From positions 97,152 to 161,151 of the forward strand of contig JAJYAM010000001.1 of the NCBI GenBank assembly GCA_021779535.1: a stretch of 64,000 nt of DNA, written 5' to 3'. Shown here one piece after another: positions 7,845-16,490 of the stretch. The notes beneath the pieces are model-generated. The model worked only from the letters and a program-made list of their open reading frames with translations. It was not told where the DNA came from and searched no databases. The stretch comes from Pseudomonadota bacterium (GTDB taxonomy: Bacteria > Pseudomonadota > Gammaproteobacteria > Steroidobacterales > Steroidobacteraceae). Position 1 is the stretch's first letter. Every line of letters starts with the position of its first letter. Both the position numbers and the translations under genes were made by a program.

Positions 7845-9385
7845 GGTCCGGCGACCGGCCGCGATCGCGCCGCCCGCCAAACGGCCATCGTGTCCGCGGA
7901 GCCCTGCGCCCGCACGTCGTTGTCGCCGAGGATCTTCGCGGTCGCGGCGAGCATCGCGCGCCGAGGGAACACGAGCGTCTCGCCGGTGTTCTGGTCGAAC
8001 TCGAAGGTCACGAACTCGCCGTGCGCGTCGCGCAGGACCCCGACGAGCTGATCGAGGCTGGCGATCGGAACGCCGTCGACGGCCGACACGACCCATCCGA
8101 GAGGATTCGAGTAGCCGATCGCGAGTTGGCTCGGAAAGAACGGCGAGGCGACCACGACGAGTTCCCGGCGTTGCGGCGTCGGCCGGTCGAGCGCCGCGGA
8201 CAGCAGCGGGCTGTCGATCAGGCCGATCGTCCGGGCGAGGTTCGCGTTCTGCAGGAACGACAGGAACTGCCAGGACACTTTGGAGAACACCAGCGGCCCG
8301 TAGATGAAGTACGACGGGTACCGTCCGTCGAGGTTCTGCACGAGCGTGTGCCGCCCGGTGTCGACCGGCAGCTCGATGTGCCGCGGCGTGCCGTCGCGGA
8401 CGACCTCGAGCGGGAGCCGCCCGTTGCGTGCGAGCTTCTGCACGAGGTAGCGGAAGTCGACGCGCAAATCGTCGCGGATCTTCACCATCCCCTCGTCGTC
8501 GATCGGCGTGCCGCCGATTCGCGTGATCACGTCCCATTTCTTCAGCGGATAGCCGGGGTCGGCGTCGTAGGGCCGATAGACGACCACGCCGTGGACCGAC
8601 GGCCCCGCCTTGAGGAACGCGCGCAGCGCCGGATTCTGCAGCGTCTGCAGCTCGTCGTACATTCCGGGCTTGCCCGCGTACCGGCCGTCGTGGATCTCGG
8701 AGAGGAACAGGTCGATCTCTTCGTTTGGAATGATGTAGCCGATGTTCTCGGCGTTGCCGAGACGGCTGAACGTGAGACCGATCATTCGTCCGTCGACGAC
8801 CGCCGGGCCACCGCTGTTGCCCGGGTTGATCGCCGCATCGATCTGGATCCGCAAGCCCGAGACCGGGAAATTGTACGGGACGAATTCGATCCGCGAGACG
8901 ATCCCCTTCGTGATCGACAGCGACGAGCCGCCGGTCGGGAAGCCGTACGCGAGCACGGTATCCTTCACCTGCGGCAGCCCGGCCGCGCGCGGCAGCGGCG
9001 GATGCGCGCGGAAGAACGCCGGATCGTCCAGTTTCAACACCGCCAGATCGATCCCCGGCGCGACCGCAACCACGTGCGCCGGGATCTTGTCGCCGGACTG
9101 ATGCCCCTGGACCTCGATCTGCGCCGCATACAGCACGACGTGCGCGTTCGTGAGGATGCGGTCGCCCTCGATCACGACCCCGGACGCGCTGATCTCGGCC
9201 GGCCCCTGCTTCGTCCACGGCCGATAGGGGTTCGGATAGCGCATCGTCGCGAAGATCTTCACCACGGAGTTCGAGACGTCGGTCGGGGCGGTCGCCGCGG
9301 CGGCCCGCAAGGTCACCGCGAACGCGAGCACGGTGCCGACCGCGAGCATCGAGAAGATCCCGAATCCACCGGAACGGGTGTTCAT
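7841..9385 (-). CDS. Periplasmic trypsin-like serine protease with PDZ domain(s)
   Basis: A secreted S1C/Do-like protease. I start at the ATG at 9385 (MNTRSGGFGIF...), 30 codons inside the ORF track, because it gives a clean signal peptide ending in AAAA; this makes 514 aa. The catalytic triad is visible: His82 in LTNAHVV, Asp113 in GIDLAVLKL, Ser191 in NPGNSGGP. The C-terminal half contains PDZ-like segments (YPLKKWDVITRIGGTPIDDEG and NPLGWVVSAVDGVPIASL, quoted in part). It is longer than DegP and has a different C-terminal layout, so I do not assign degP/degQ. It follows the PQQ-type gene by 19 bp and may be in one transcript with it and gltA. Confidence 0.85.
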   Translation of the reverse strand: MNTRSGGFGIFSMLAVGTVLAFAVTLRAAAATAPTDVSNSVVKIFATMRYPNPYRPWTKQGPAEISASGVVIEGDRILTNAHVVLYAAQIEVQGHQSGDKIPAHVVAVAPGIDLAVLKLDDPAFFRAHPPLPRAAGLPQVKDTVLAYGFPTGGSSLSITKGIVSRIEFVPYNFPVSGLRIQIDAAINPGNSGGPAVVDGRMIGLTFSRLGNAENIGYIIPNEEIDLFLSEIHDGRYAGKPGMYDELQTLQNPALRAFLKAGPSVHGVVVYRPYDADPGYPLKKWDVITRIGGTPIDDEGMVKIRDDLRVDFRYLVQKLARNGRLPLEVVRDGTPRHIELPVDTGRHTLVQNLDGRYPSYFIYGPLVFSKVSWQFLSFLQNANLARTIGLIDSPLLSAALDRPTPQRRELVVVASPFFPSQLAIGYSNPLGWVVSAVDGVPIASLDQLVGVLRDAHGEFVTFEFDQNTGETLVFPRRAMLAATAKILGDNDVRAQGSADTMAVWRAARSRPVAGP

Positions 9386-9404
9386 CGAATTCCCCCTGAC
9401 GAAA

Positions 9405-11018
9405 TCACTTCGCATCGACCGAGAACGCGAGCACCAGACCCGCGGCCGGTGTGCCGTGCGCGCGATCGACCGCATCGACGAACGCCATGCCGTTCACGAC
9501 CGTCGGGCCGTCGCGATCGAGGGGGCCGCCGCGGACCAGGCCGTCGTTGACCGTCGGCAGCACGCGCGCCGCGTCGAAGTCCCAGATCGTCATGCCGTCG
9601 ATCGTCGAATAGGCCCGCAGATGGCCGTCGCGCGAGCCGCAGAACAGGATCCCGGGAATCACCGTGACCGCATGGGCGCGGATCGGATCGCAGCCTCGCG
9701 CCGCCGCGCACGGCGGCTGCGGTGCGGCCTTGCGCCAGCGCAACGCACCGGTCGCGATATCGATCGCGGCGATCACCACGTTATCGCGGCCGGCCTGCGG
9801 AACGCGCCTCGCCGCCGCGACGTACACCTTGCGATGGTCCGCGGCATGACTCCACTCGACGCCGCCGGCGGCCGGCAGCACCGACGTGCGCCACAGCAAA
9901 GTTCCACGGTCGGGATCGAACGCGTCGACGACGCCCGACGCGCTCGCCGTGAGCAGCACCTGACGCCCGTCCGCCAAGGACTGGAGAATCGGCGGATCGA
10001 CGGCGGGCGGTTGCGATGAGGCGGCGGGCGGCGCCGGGACCCCGGACGCGGCGGCGTGCTTGCGCCGGGCGGAACGCGTCGCCGCGCGCTTCGCGCGTGT
10101 CGCGTCCGGCGGCGCCGGGACGATCGGCTCGGCGGGCGCCTGGCCTACCCAGCGCAGCGTGCCGTCGGCGAGATTCAACGCGACGAGACTGCCGGAATCG
10201 CCGATTGCGACGTAGAGCGCGCGCCGGCGCGAATCGATCGTCGGCGACGTCGGGGCGGCCGTGCCGGCGTCGCTCGCGCCATGGACGACGAGCGGCGGAG
10301 ACTGCCACAGGATCGCGCCGCTGGTCGGATCGAGGGCGACGACCCAGCCGGCACCGCCCGCCGTCGACGCGACCGGCACGTACAATCGGCCGTCGGCGGC
10401 GACCGGGGCGGCGCTCACGGCGCCATGCAGACGCGCGCCGAGCGCCGCCCGCCACAAGACCGTTCCACGATTGGCGTCGAGTGCGGTGACCGTTCCGGCC
10501 GCGTCTCCGAAGATCGCCGCGCTCGGTGGCTCGATCACCCGGATGTGCGCCTTTTGCAGATGCCAGCGGCGCCATCGCGGCCGCAGCGTGACCGGCTTGC
10601 CGAGCGCGCCGATCACGATCGGCGTATCGATCGGTGCCGCGGCGTCGAAGGTCCAGTAGGTGCACCCGGTGCGTGCATCGAGCGAATAGACCCAGCCGTT
10701 CGAGCTCGCGACGAACACCCGTCCGCCGACGACGGTCGGCTGCGAATACGCCCGCGCCGGCGCGAGCGCGTACGCCCACCGCAGCGCGAGTTTCGGCACG
10801 TCGGTCGCGCGCAGCGCGGGTTCCGGTTGATAGCGGCTGTTGCCGTCGTCGCGCCCCCAGCCGTTCCACTCGGCGGTGCCGATCGCGACCGGCGCTCCGG
10901 GGTTCGCGGGTGCCGGACACGGCCGATCGGCCGTCGCGGCATGCACGCGCCCGGCCACGGACCAGGCAACGACGGCGAGCGTCGCGGCGAGCGCGCGAGA
11001 GCGTGCCGCCCGCACCAC
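9405..11018 (-). CDS. Secreted PQQ-type beta-propeller protein (polyvinyl-alcohol-dehydrogenase-like)
   Basis: The 537-aa product has a signal peptide (about 1-27) and repeated propeller blades of the form DARTGCTYWTFDA, DANRGTVLWRA, DPTSGAILWQS, DPDRGTLLWRT and DIATGALRWRK. The N-terminal WNGWGRDDGNSRYQ resembles the start of polyvinyl alcohol dehydrogenases. No CxxCH heme motif is present. A Lys/Arg/Pro/Ala-rich insert (about residues 300-340) interrupts the propeller. It could be a quinoprotein dehydrogenase or a non-catalytic propeller; PQQ and Ca ligands cannot be confirmed by eye. The start is GTG at 11018, one base after the gltA stop. Confidence 0.78.
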   Translation of the reverse strand: MVRAARSRALAATLAVVAWSVAGRVHAATADRPCPAPANPGAPVAIGTAEWNGWGRDDGNSRYQPEPALRATDVPKLALRWAYALAPARAYSQPTVVGGRVFVASSNGWVYSLDARTGCTYWTFDAAAPIDTPIVIGALGKPVTLRPRWRRWHLQKAHIRVIEPPSAAIFGDAAGTVTALDANRGTVLWRAALGARLHGAVSAAPVAADGRLYVPVASTAGGAGWVVALDPTSGAILWQSPPLVVHGASDAGTAAPTSPTIDSRRRALYVAIGDSGSLVALNLADGTLRWVGQAPAEPIVPAPPDATRAKRAATRSARRKHAAASGVPAPPAASSQPPAVDPPILQSLADGRQVLLTASASGVVDAFDPDRGTLLWRTSVLPAAGGVEWSHAADHRKVYVAAARRVPQAGRDNVVIAAIDIATGALRWRKAAPQPPCAAARGCDPIRAHAVTVIPGILFCGSRDGHLRAYSTIDGMTIWDFDAARVLPTVNDGLVRGGPLDRDGPTVVNGMAFVDAVDRAHGTPAAGLVLAFSVDAK

Positions 11019-11019
11019 G

Positions 11020-12312
11020 TCAGCGCCGATCGAGCGGCAGGTAGTCCCGCTTCGTCGGCCCGGTGTACAGCTGCCGGGGACGGCCGATCCGCATGTGCGG
11101 ATCCGAGACCATTTCCTGCCAGTGAGCGACCCAGCCGGCGGTACGCGCGATCGCGAACATCACCGTGAACATCGAGCGCGGGATGCCGAGCGCGCTATAG
11201 ATGATCCCGGAGTAGAAATCGACGTTCGGGTAAAGCTTGCGGGAGACGAAGTATTCGTCCTTCAGTGCGATTTCCTCGAGCCGCAACGAGAGCTCGAACA
11301 ACGGCGTTTCCGCGCGACCGAATTTCTCGAGCACGCGGTAACACATCGAGCGGATGATCTTCGCGCGCGGGTCGAAGTTCTTGTAGACGCGATGGCCGAA
11401 GCCCATCAGCCGCACGTGATCGCGCTTGTCCTTCACGCGCGCAAGGAACGCGTCGATGTTCGACACGGAACCGATCGACTCGAGCATGTCGAGCACCGCT
11501 TCGTTCGCACCGCCGTGCGCCGGCCCCCACAGGGCCGATACGCCGGCCGAGATCGCCGCGTACGGGTTCGCGCCGGTGCTGCCCGCGAGCCGGACGGTCG
11601 AGGTGCTCGCGTTCTGCTCGTGGTCCACGTGCAGGATCAGCAGCAGGTCGAGCGCCTCGGCGGCGATCGGGTCGATCGAGTAGGGTTCGCAGGGCACCGC
11701 GAACAACATGTTCAGGAGGTTCGAGCAGTAGCGCAGGTCGTTTCGCGGGTAGACGAACGGCTGGCCGAGCGAGTGCTTGTAGGCGGCCGCCGCGATCGTC
11801 GGCAGCTTCGCGATGATCCGGTGCGCGAAGATCTCCCGATGCCGCGGGTCGTTGATGTCGGTGCTGTCGTGATAGAAGGCCGCCATCGACGCGACGACCG
11901 CCGACACCATCGCCATCGGATGGGCGTTGTGGTGAAAATCCTCGAAGAAGCGCAGCAGCTGCTCGTTGATCATCGTATGCCGCGTGATCGAGCACTGGAA
12001 CGCGTCGAGTTCCTGCTTGGACGGGAGCGATCCGTAGATCAGCAGATTCGCGACCTCGAGGAACGTCGACTTCTCCGCGAGCTGCTCGACCGGGTAGCCG
12101 CGATACAGCAGCACGCCCTCGTCGCCGTCGATGAACGTGATCTTGCTCTCGGTGCTCGCGGTCGCCATGAATCCGGGATCGAAGGTGAAGACGCCGTGGT
12201 CCTTCGGGATCGGCGCGATGTCGAGCACCGGCGGTCCCATCGTGCCGGCGCGCGCCTCGAGAGTGGAGGTCTTGCCGGTCGCCAGATTCTTCAGTTCGTA
12301 CTTCGTGCTCAT
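11020..12312 (-). CDS. gltA: Citrate synthase (type II)
   Basis: Condenses acetyl-CoA and oxaloacetate to citrate, the entry step of the TCA cycle. The 430-aa product has the N-terminal beta domain typical of the hexameric, NADH-regulated Gram-negative enzyme. The catalytic histidines lie in [10 protein letters not shown] (His about 264) and [15 protein letters not shown] (His about 306), matching the E. coli spacing. Upstream, 265 bp separate it from rpmE, so it probably has its own promoter there. Downstream the PQQ-type gene begins after a single base. Confidence 0.98.
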   Translation of the reverse strand: MSTKYELKNLATGKTSTLEARAGTMGPPVLDIAPIPKDHGVFTFDPGFMATASTESKITFIDGDEGVLLYRGYPVEQLAEKSTFLEVANLLIYGSLPSKQELDAFQCSITRHTMINEQLLRFFEDFHHNAHPMAMVSAVVASMAAFYHDSTDINDPRHREIFAHRIIAKLPTIAAAAYKHSLGQPFVYPRNDLRYCSNLLNMLFAVPCEPYSIDPIAAEALDLLLILHVDHEQNASTSTVRLAGSTGANPYAAISAGVSALWGPAHGGANEAVLDMLESIGSVSNIDAFLARVKDKRDHVRLMGFGHRVYKNFDPRAKIIRSMCYRVLEKFGRAETPLFELSLRLEEIALKDEYFVSRKLYPNVDFYSGIIYSALGIPRSMFTVMFAIARTAGWVAHWQEMVSDPHMRIGRPRQLYTGPTKRDYLPLDRR

Positions 12313-12577
12313 GCGCTCATCCGATGCTCAAGGGGACCGCGGGTTTCGAGATTCGGAAGGTTTGCACGAGCGCGCCAACGAAAGCAAGCGGCCGCGCCGC
12401 GCGGGATGTACCGCGCACGGCGACGCGCACGGCGCGCGTGGCGCAGGTCGCGACGGATCGCGCGACGACGGATTTGGAAGTGGTTCGCGTTCGGCCGCGC
12501 CGGCTCGCAGCGGTCCGCACGCAGCGCCTCGCGCGCACGGCGCGAGCCGGCGCGTTCGGCGGGCGGTCGCGCGGCGC

Positions 12578-12793
12578 TCAGCCGCGCGCTGCGGTCGCCG
12601 CGTATTTCTTGCGGAACTTGTCGACCCGGCCGCCGGTGTCGACGATCTTCTGCTTGCCGGTGTAGAACGGGTGGCAATTCGAGCACACTTCGATCTGCAG
12701 ATCGTGCCCGATCGTCGAGCGTGTCTTGAACGTGTTCCCGCAGCTGCAGGTCACCGTGATGTCTTGGTATTCGGGATGAATGCCGGCCTTCAT
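12578..12793 (-). CDS. rpmE: 50S ribosomal protein L31 (zinc-binding type)
   Basis: The ORF track entry is extended; the real start is the ATG at 12793 ([16 protein letters not shown]), which makes 71 aa. The zinc-binding C+ form is shown by Cys16, Cys18 (CSC) and Cys37, Cys40 (CSNC). The C-terminal [13 protein letters not shown] is the usual basic end. It is a monocistronic-looking gene between gltA and the AT-rich 12794-13203 gap. Confidence 0.97.
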   Translation of the reverse strand: MKAGIHPEYQDITVTCSCGNTFKTRSTIGHDLQIEVCSNCHPFYTGKQKIVDTGGRVDKFRKKYAATAARG

Positions 12794-13203
12794 GATCTGA
12801 TCCTCGAGAGTCCTCAAAGTGTCATCCGGGCAGAATCGCCGCGCGCCTCGCGACGCGACGCCATGCCGCCTGATCGTGCCGTCCCGGTCCGATCCGCCGG
12901 CGCCAAACGGGCCGCGCAGTTTAGCCGTTCCCCCGGACGGCGACAAGCGAGCTGCTGCGTCGGCCCGAAGCGGTCACTGTTGCGCCGCGATTGTCCACAA
13001 TTCCTGTGGATAACTCTGTGGAGGAAGGAAGCCGAGCGGACCCACAGACGCACAAATTAGCGAAATTGTTGAGATGGTCAAAAAATAGGCAGGCTGTTTT
13101 ATCTTATTAAAACAATGAGTTACTGACACCATTTGACCTATTGCCATTGCAATGTCTCGTAGGTGTCGCATTCATCCGGGGGCTTCTCGGGATGTGCATA
13201 AGC
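12794..13203. other. AT-rich intergenic region with DnaA-box-like sequences (410 bp)
   Basis: No gene is seen. The rpmE-proximal part (12794-12980) is ordinary GC-rich DNA. From about 12990 to 13165 the composition changes sharply: TTGTCCACA (12991-12999) and TGTGGATAA (13005-13013, an exact reverse-strand DnaA consensus) face each other. They are followed by TGTGGAGGA and then about 110 AT-rich bases. These include GTTTTA/TAAAAC (13096-13113) nested inside GGTCAAA (13076-13082) and TTTGACC (13132-13138). The rpmE promoter should lie in this gap too. Confidence 0.7.
12991..13025. promoter_or_regulatory. DnaA-box-like cluster
   Basis: TTGTCCACA on the plus strand is one base from TTATCCACA. 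Five bases later TGTGGATAA is an exact match to the consensus on the other strand, and TGTGGAGGA (13017-13025) is a weaker third copy. Such pairs occur at replication origins, dnaA promoters and DnaA-titration sites. Neither dnaA, dnaN nor rpmH is nearby. Confidence 0.5.
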
Positions 13204-14349
13204 TCAGGTGAGGAATTCGGCTTGCAGGTCGTTGAGGAACCGCTGGCCGAGCTCGGTCGGTCGCCAACCGTCCGGCCGAACGTCGAGGAGACCGCGTCGC
13301 CCGGCGCGCTCGAGCGCGGCCGCGATTCGATCGATCCCGAGGCCGGTGCGTTCCTCGAACCGGGCACGGTCGAACCCGTCGACCAAGCGCAGCGCATTCA
13401 GCAGGAACTCGAACGGCAGATCCGCGGGCGCGATCGGCGTTCGCTCGCCGCGCCGGCCGGCGGTTGCGGCGGCGACGTAGGCACCGGGCATCCGCGGCTT
13501 CACGCTGCGCCAGACCCCCTCGGGCAACTCGACGCTCACCTTGCCGTGCGCGCCCGCGCCGATGCCGAGGTAGTCGCCGAATTCCCAGTAATTCAGATTG
13601 TGCCGGCAGCGGGCGCCCTCGCGCGCGTACGCCGAGACCTCGTACTGGCGATAGCCGGCGTCGGCGAGCGCGCGTACGCACTCCACCTGCATCGTCCACG
13701 CCGCGTCCTCGTCGGGCAGCACCGGCGGCCTTGCATGGAACGGCGTTCCCGGCTCGAGCGTGAGTTGGTAGTGGGATACGTGCGCCGGTCCGAGCGCACA
13801 GGCTGCGACGACGTCCGCGAGCGCGCGCTCCGGGGTCTGGCCGGGAAGCGCATACATGAGGTCGAGATTGAAGTTCTCGAGACCCGCGGCGTGCAGTTCC
13901 TCGACCGCCGCCAGCGTCTCGCGCGGCGAATGAATCCGTCCGATCGCACGCAGCGCCGCCGCATCGAAGCTTTGCGCGCCGAGCGAGACGCGGTTGATCC
14001 CCGCCGCGCGGTAACCGGCGAACGTTCCGCGCTCGACCGTGCCGGGGTTGGCCTCGAGCGTGATCTCCGCGTCGCTCGCGAACGGCGCGCGCGCGCGCAG
14101 TCCGCCGATCAGGCGGGCGACCTCATCGGCCGCGAACAGGCTCGGCGTGCCCCCGCCGAGGAACACGGTCTCGATGCGGCGGTTCCCGACCGACGGCAGC
14201 TCGGCCTCGAAGTCGGCGAGCAGCGCATCGACGTAAGCCGGATCCGGACGCGCGGTGCGCAGCTCATGCGAATTGAAATCGCAGTACGGGCACTTGCGGA
14301 CGCACCACGGCAGATGCACGTAGAGCGACAGCGGCGGCGGCGCATTCAC
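13204..14349 (-). CDS. hemW: Heme chaperone HemW (radical SAM, HemN-like)
   Basis: HemW is a radical SAM protein now regarded as a heme-delivery chaperone, formerly annotated as a coproporphyrinogen III oxidase. The real start is GTG at 14349, overlapping the rdgB stop as GTGA, which yields 381 aa. The 4Fe-4S cluster motif is C16-VRK-C20-PY-C23. The radical SAM barrel shows VFLGGGTPSLF and LEANPGT, and the HemN C-terminal segment shows NLNYWEFGDYLGIGAGAHGK. The HemN-specific extra N-terminal region is absent, which favours HemW over HemN. It is the last gene of PP2C-rph-rdgB-hemW. Confidence 0.93.
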   Translation of the reverse strand: MNAPPPLSLYVHLPWCVRKCPYCDFNSHELRTARPDPAYVDALLADFEAELPSVGNRRIETVFLGGGTPSLFAADEVARLIGGLRARAPFASDAEITLEANPGTVERGTFAGYRAAGINRVSLGAQSFDAAALRAIGRIHSPRETLAAVEELHAAGLENFNLDLMYALPGQTPERALADVVAACALGPAHVSHYQLTLEPGTPFHARPPVLPDEDAAWTMQVECVRALADAGYRQYEVSAYAREGARCRHNLNYWEFGDYLGIGAGAHGKVSVELPEGVWRSVKPRMPGAYVAAATAGRRGERTPIAPADLPFEFLLNALRLVDGFDRARFEERTGLGIDRIAAALERAGRRGLLDVRPDGWRPTELGQRFLNDLQAEFLT

Positions 14350-14978
14350 CGGCGGCGGTCCCGCGCGCCCGCATCGAGCCGTTCGAGGCGCTCGCGCAGC
14401 ACGCGCATCGCGACACCCCGATGGCTGACGCGGTTCTTGCACGCCGGATCCAGCTCCGCCGCCGTGCAGCCGAGGTCGGGCACGAGGAAATGCGGGTCGT
14501 AGCCGAAGCCCGCGGCGCCGCGCGGCGCATCGACGATTCGCCCCTCCCAGGCCCCCTCGGCGATCAGCGGCGCGGCCGCCGGGTCGGCCGGCAGGTAGAC
14601 GAGCACGCAGCGATAGCGGGCGGCCCGCCGCTCCGGCGGCACACCGGCGAGCGCGGCGACGAGCCTGGCGTTGTTCTGCGCGTCGCTCGCGCCGAGCCCG
14701 GCATAGCGCGCCGAACGGACGCCGGGCGCGCCGTCGAGCGCGTCCACCTCGAGCCCCGAGTCGTCCGCGATCACGGCGAGCCCGCTCGCCGCGCGCGCGT
14801 GCCGCGCCTTCAGCAACGCATTGTCGCGCAATGTCGCGCCGGTCTCCTCGGGGGATGCGACCGCGTACTCCGCGAGACCCGCGACCTCGAACGGCAAGCC
14901 CTCGAGCAGCGCACGCAGTTCGCGCCACTTGCCCGGATTGCCGGTCGCGATCAGGAGCCGGTCAGCCGCCGCGCGCAC
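14346..14978 (-). CDS. rdgB: dITP/XTP pyrophosphatase RdgB (HAM1 family)
   Basis: Hydrolyses dITP, ITP and XTP to monophosphates and so keeps deaminated purines out of DNA and RNA. The 210-aa product starts with the family motif [18 protein letters not shown] and contains [21 protein letters not shown] and, near the end, [13 protein letters not shown] (the S/THR motif). Its first 17 bp overlap the end of rph and its stop overlaps hemW, so translation of the three is probably coupled. The order rph-rdgB-hemW is common in Gammaproteobacteria. Confidence 0.96.
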   Translation of the reverse strand: MRAAADRLLIATGNPGKWRELRALLEGLPFEVAGLAEYAVASPEETGATLRDNALLKARHARAASGLAVIADDSGLEVDALDGAPGVRSARYAGLGASDAQNNARLVAALAGVPPERRAARYRCVLVYLPADPAAAPLIAEGAWEGRIVDAPRGAAGFGYDPHFLVPDLGCTAAELDPACKNRVSHRGVAMRVLRERLERLDAGARDRRR

Positions 14979-15684
14979 CGACTTGCGCCGCGTGCAAGCG
15001 GCCGATCCCGGCGGTGGCGAGGTCGAGCAGGCGGTCGAGTTCGTGGCGTCGGAACGCGTGACCTTCGGCCGTGCCCTGGATCTCGATGAACGCGCCCCCG
15101 CTGTTCATCACCACGTTCATGTCGGTCTCCGCATCGGAATCCTCGGCATAGTCGAGATCGAGCACGGCGACGCCGCGGTAGATACCGACCGAGACCGCGG
15201 CGACCTGGCCGTGCAGCGGGTTCGCGCGCAGCGCGCGTCGCTCGAGCAGCGCATCGATCGCATCGGCCAGCGCGACGTAGCCCCCGGTGATCGCCGCGGT
15301 GCGCGTGCCGCCGTCGGCCTGCAACACGTCGCAATCGATCGTGACCGTCCGCTCGCCGAGCGCCTTGAGATCGACGACCGCGCGCAGGCTGCGGCCGATC
15401 AGCCGCTGGATCTCCTGCGTCCGGCCCGATTGCTTGCCCCGCACCGCCTCGCGCGCGCCGCGCGTGTGCGTCGCGCGCGGCAGCATGCCGTACTCGGCCG
15501 TGATCCACCCCTGGCCCTTGCCGCGCAGGAACGACGGCACGCCGTCCTCGACGGTCGCGGTGCAGAGCACGCGGGTGTCGCCGAATCCGACCAGTACCGA
15601 ACCCTCCGCGTGCCGCGTATAGCCGCGGGTGAACGCCAGGGCGCGCAATTCGTCCGGCGCGCGACCGCTCGGCCGCGCGCTCAC
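14962..15684 (-). CDS. rph: Ribonuclease PH
   Basis: A phosphorolytic 3'-5' exoribonuclease that trims tRNA 3' ends. I place the start at GTG 15684 ([14 protein letters not shown]), overlapping the TGA of the PP2C gene; the ORF track extension is not coding. The 240-aa product shows [37 protein letters not shown] and [19 protein letters not shown], all RNase PH signatures including the Arg/Asp active-site region. Length matches the family (about 238 aa). Confidence 0.96.
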   Translation of the reverse strand: MSARPSGRAPDELRALAFTRGYTRHAEGSVLVGFGDTRVLCTATVEDGVPSFLRGKGQGWITAEYGMLPRATHTRGAREAVRGKQSGRTQEIQRLIGRSLRAVVDLKALGERTVTIDCDVLQADGGTRTAAITGGYVALADAIDALLERRALRANPLHGQVAAVSVGIYRGVAVLDLDYAEDSDAETDMNVVMNSGGAFIEIQGTAEGHAFRRHELDRLLDLATAGIGRLHAAQVGARGG

Positions 15685-16427
15685 GCGGCCCGCCAACGCA
15701 GCGCCGCGGCGCTCGTGTTGTCGCTGTAGGGCGCGGCTGCGTCCACCGCGCGGTTGCCCAACGCGGTCAGCGCCGCGCGCAGCGGCTCGTCGGTGACTTC
15801 GGCGAAGCGCAACAGGTCGTCCTCCTTCAGCCCGGACCAGAATCCGTCGGTGCACAGCAACAGCAGGTCCCCGGTTTCGAGCCGGCGGCGCGCCGACAGG
15901 CTCATCTCCGGCAGCACCGGATCCCCGCCGAGGCAACATTCCACGTAGTTACGCATCGGATGCCCGTGGATCTGCGCCTCCGTGATCAACCCCTCGCGCA
16001 ACAGCACCTCGACGTGGCTGTGATCCCGGGTGCGCTCGACGACCCGCTGCGCGCGCAGCTGGTACACGCGGCTGTCGCCGACGTGCGCCCAGTAGGCGGC
16101 CGCCGCCTGCACCAGGCAGACCGCGCAGGTGGCCCGCGGGCGCGCCTCGACCGCGAGGCCGCGGCCGAGCTCGGCCACCGCTTCGTGCGCGCGACCGATC
16201 GCGAGGTGCAGGAAGCCGAGCGGATCGAACACCGGATGCGCGGTCTGCCAGAACGCCTCCAGCAGCGTCGCGAGCGCGGTCTCGGCGGCACGCGCACCCT
16301 CGGCGTGACCGCCCATGCCGTCGACCACGACGAGCAGCGCGGCATGCTCGTCGGCGGCGGCCGCGACCCGATCCTGGTTCTCTTCGCGATGGCCGATCAA
16401 GCTCACGTCCGCGATCTCTATTTGCAA
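15681..16427 (-). CDS. PP2C-family serine/threonine phosphatase
   Basis: A metal-dependent protein phosphatase that removes phosphate from Ser/Thr residues, the usual partner of Hanks-type kinases; no kinase gene is in this window. The 248-aa product shows the PP2C motifs: REENQDR (about 15), [10 protein letters not shown] (about 39), [10 protein letters not shown] (about 120), CTDGFW (about 195) and a terminal DNTSAA. I choose TTG at 16427 because CAGGAGC sits 5 bases upstream and the PP2C fold begins at residue 5; there is no in-frame ATG or GTG between it and a non-coding stretch. It leads the operon with rph, rdgB and hemW and is divergent from yicC. Confidence 0.9.
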   Translation of the reverse strand: MQIEIADVSLIGHREENQDRVAAAADEHAALLVVVDGMGGHAEGARAAETALATLLEAFWQTAHPVFDPLGFLHLAIGRAHEAVAELGRGLAVEARPRATCAVCLVQAAAAYWAHVGDSRVYQLRAQRVVERTRDHSHVEVLLREGLITEAQIHGHPMRNYVECCLGGDPVLPEMSLSARRRLETGDLLLLCTDGFWSGLKEDDLLRFAEVTDEPLRAALTALGNRAVDAAAPYSDNTSAAALRWRAA

Positions 16428-16445
16428 GGAACGCTCCTGGGGTTC

Positions 16446-16454
16446 TGCTAGACT
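16446..16454 (+). promoter_or_regulatory. Candidate extended -10 promoter for yicC-gmk-rpoZ-spoT-ridA-recG
   Basis: TGCTAGACT is an extended -10 element (TGn plus TAGACT) in the 63-bp gap between PP2C and yicC. No good -35 box lies at 16-18 bp, which is tolerated in extended -10 promoters. The predicted start near 16461 leaves a roughly 30-nt leader before yicC. Confidence 0.4.
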
Positions 16455-16490
16455 TTCGGCGATTATCACCGATTTACGGCCGCAAACCCT

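Noticed and set aside
6549-9218. 889-aa minus-strand ORF
   Set aside because: It covers the real protease in another frame and the antisense of ponA; no domain is seen.
12309-12686. 125-aa minus-strand ORF between gltA and rpmE
   Set aside because: It overlaps rpmE in another frame and consists of Arg/Ala repeats; no start signal or motif. The 12313-12577 gap appears non-coding.
12990-13165. XerCD dif site
   Set aside because: The AT-rich stretch contains inverted repeats but does not match the conserved 28-bp dif arms.
14085-14100. Alternating GC run (Z-DNA-like) inside hemW
   Set aside because: Short and fully explained by Ala/Arg codons in a GC-rich gene; similar runs occur in bioC.
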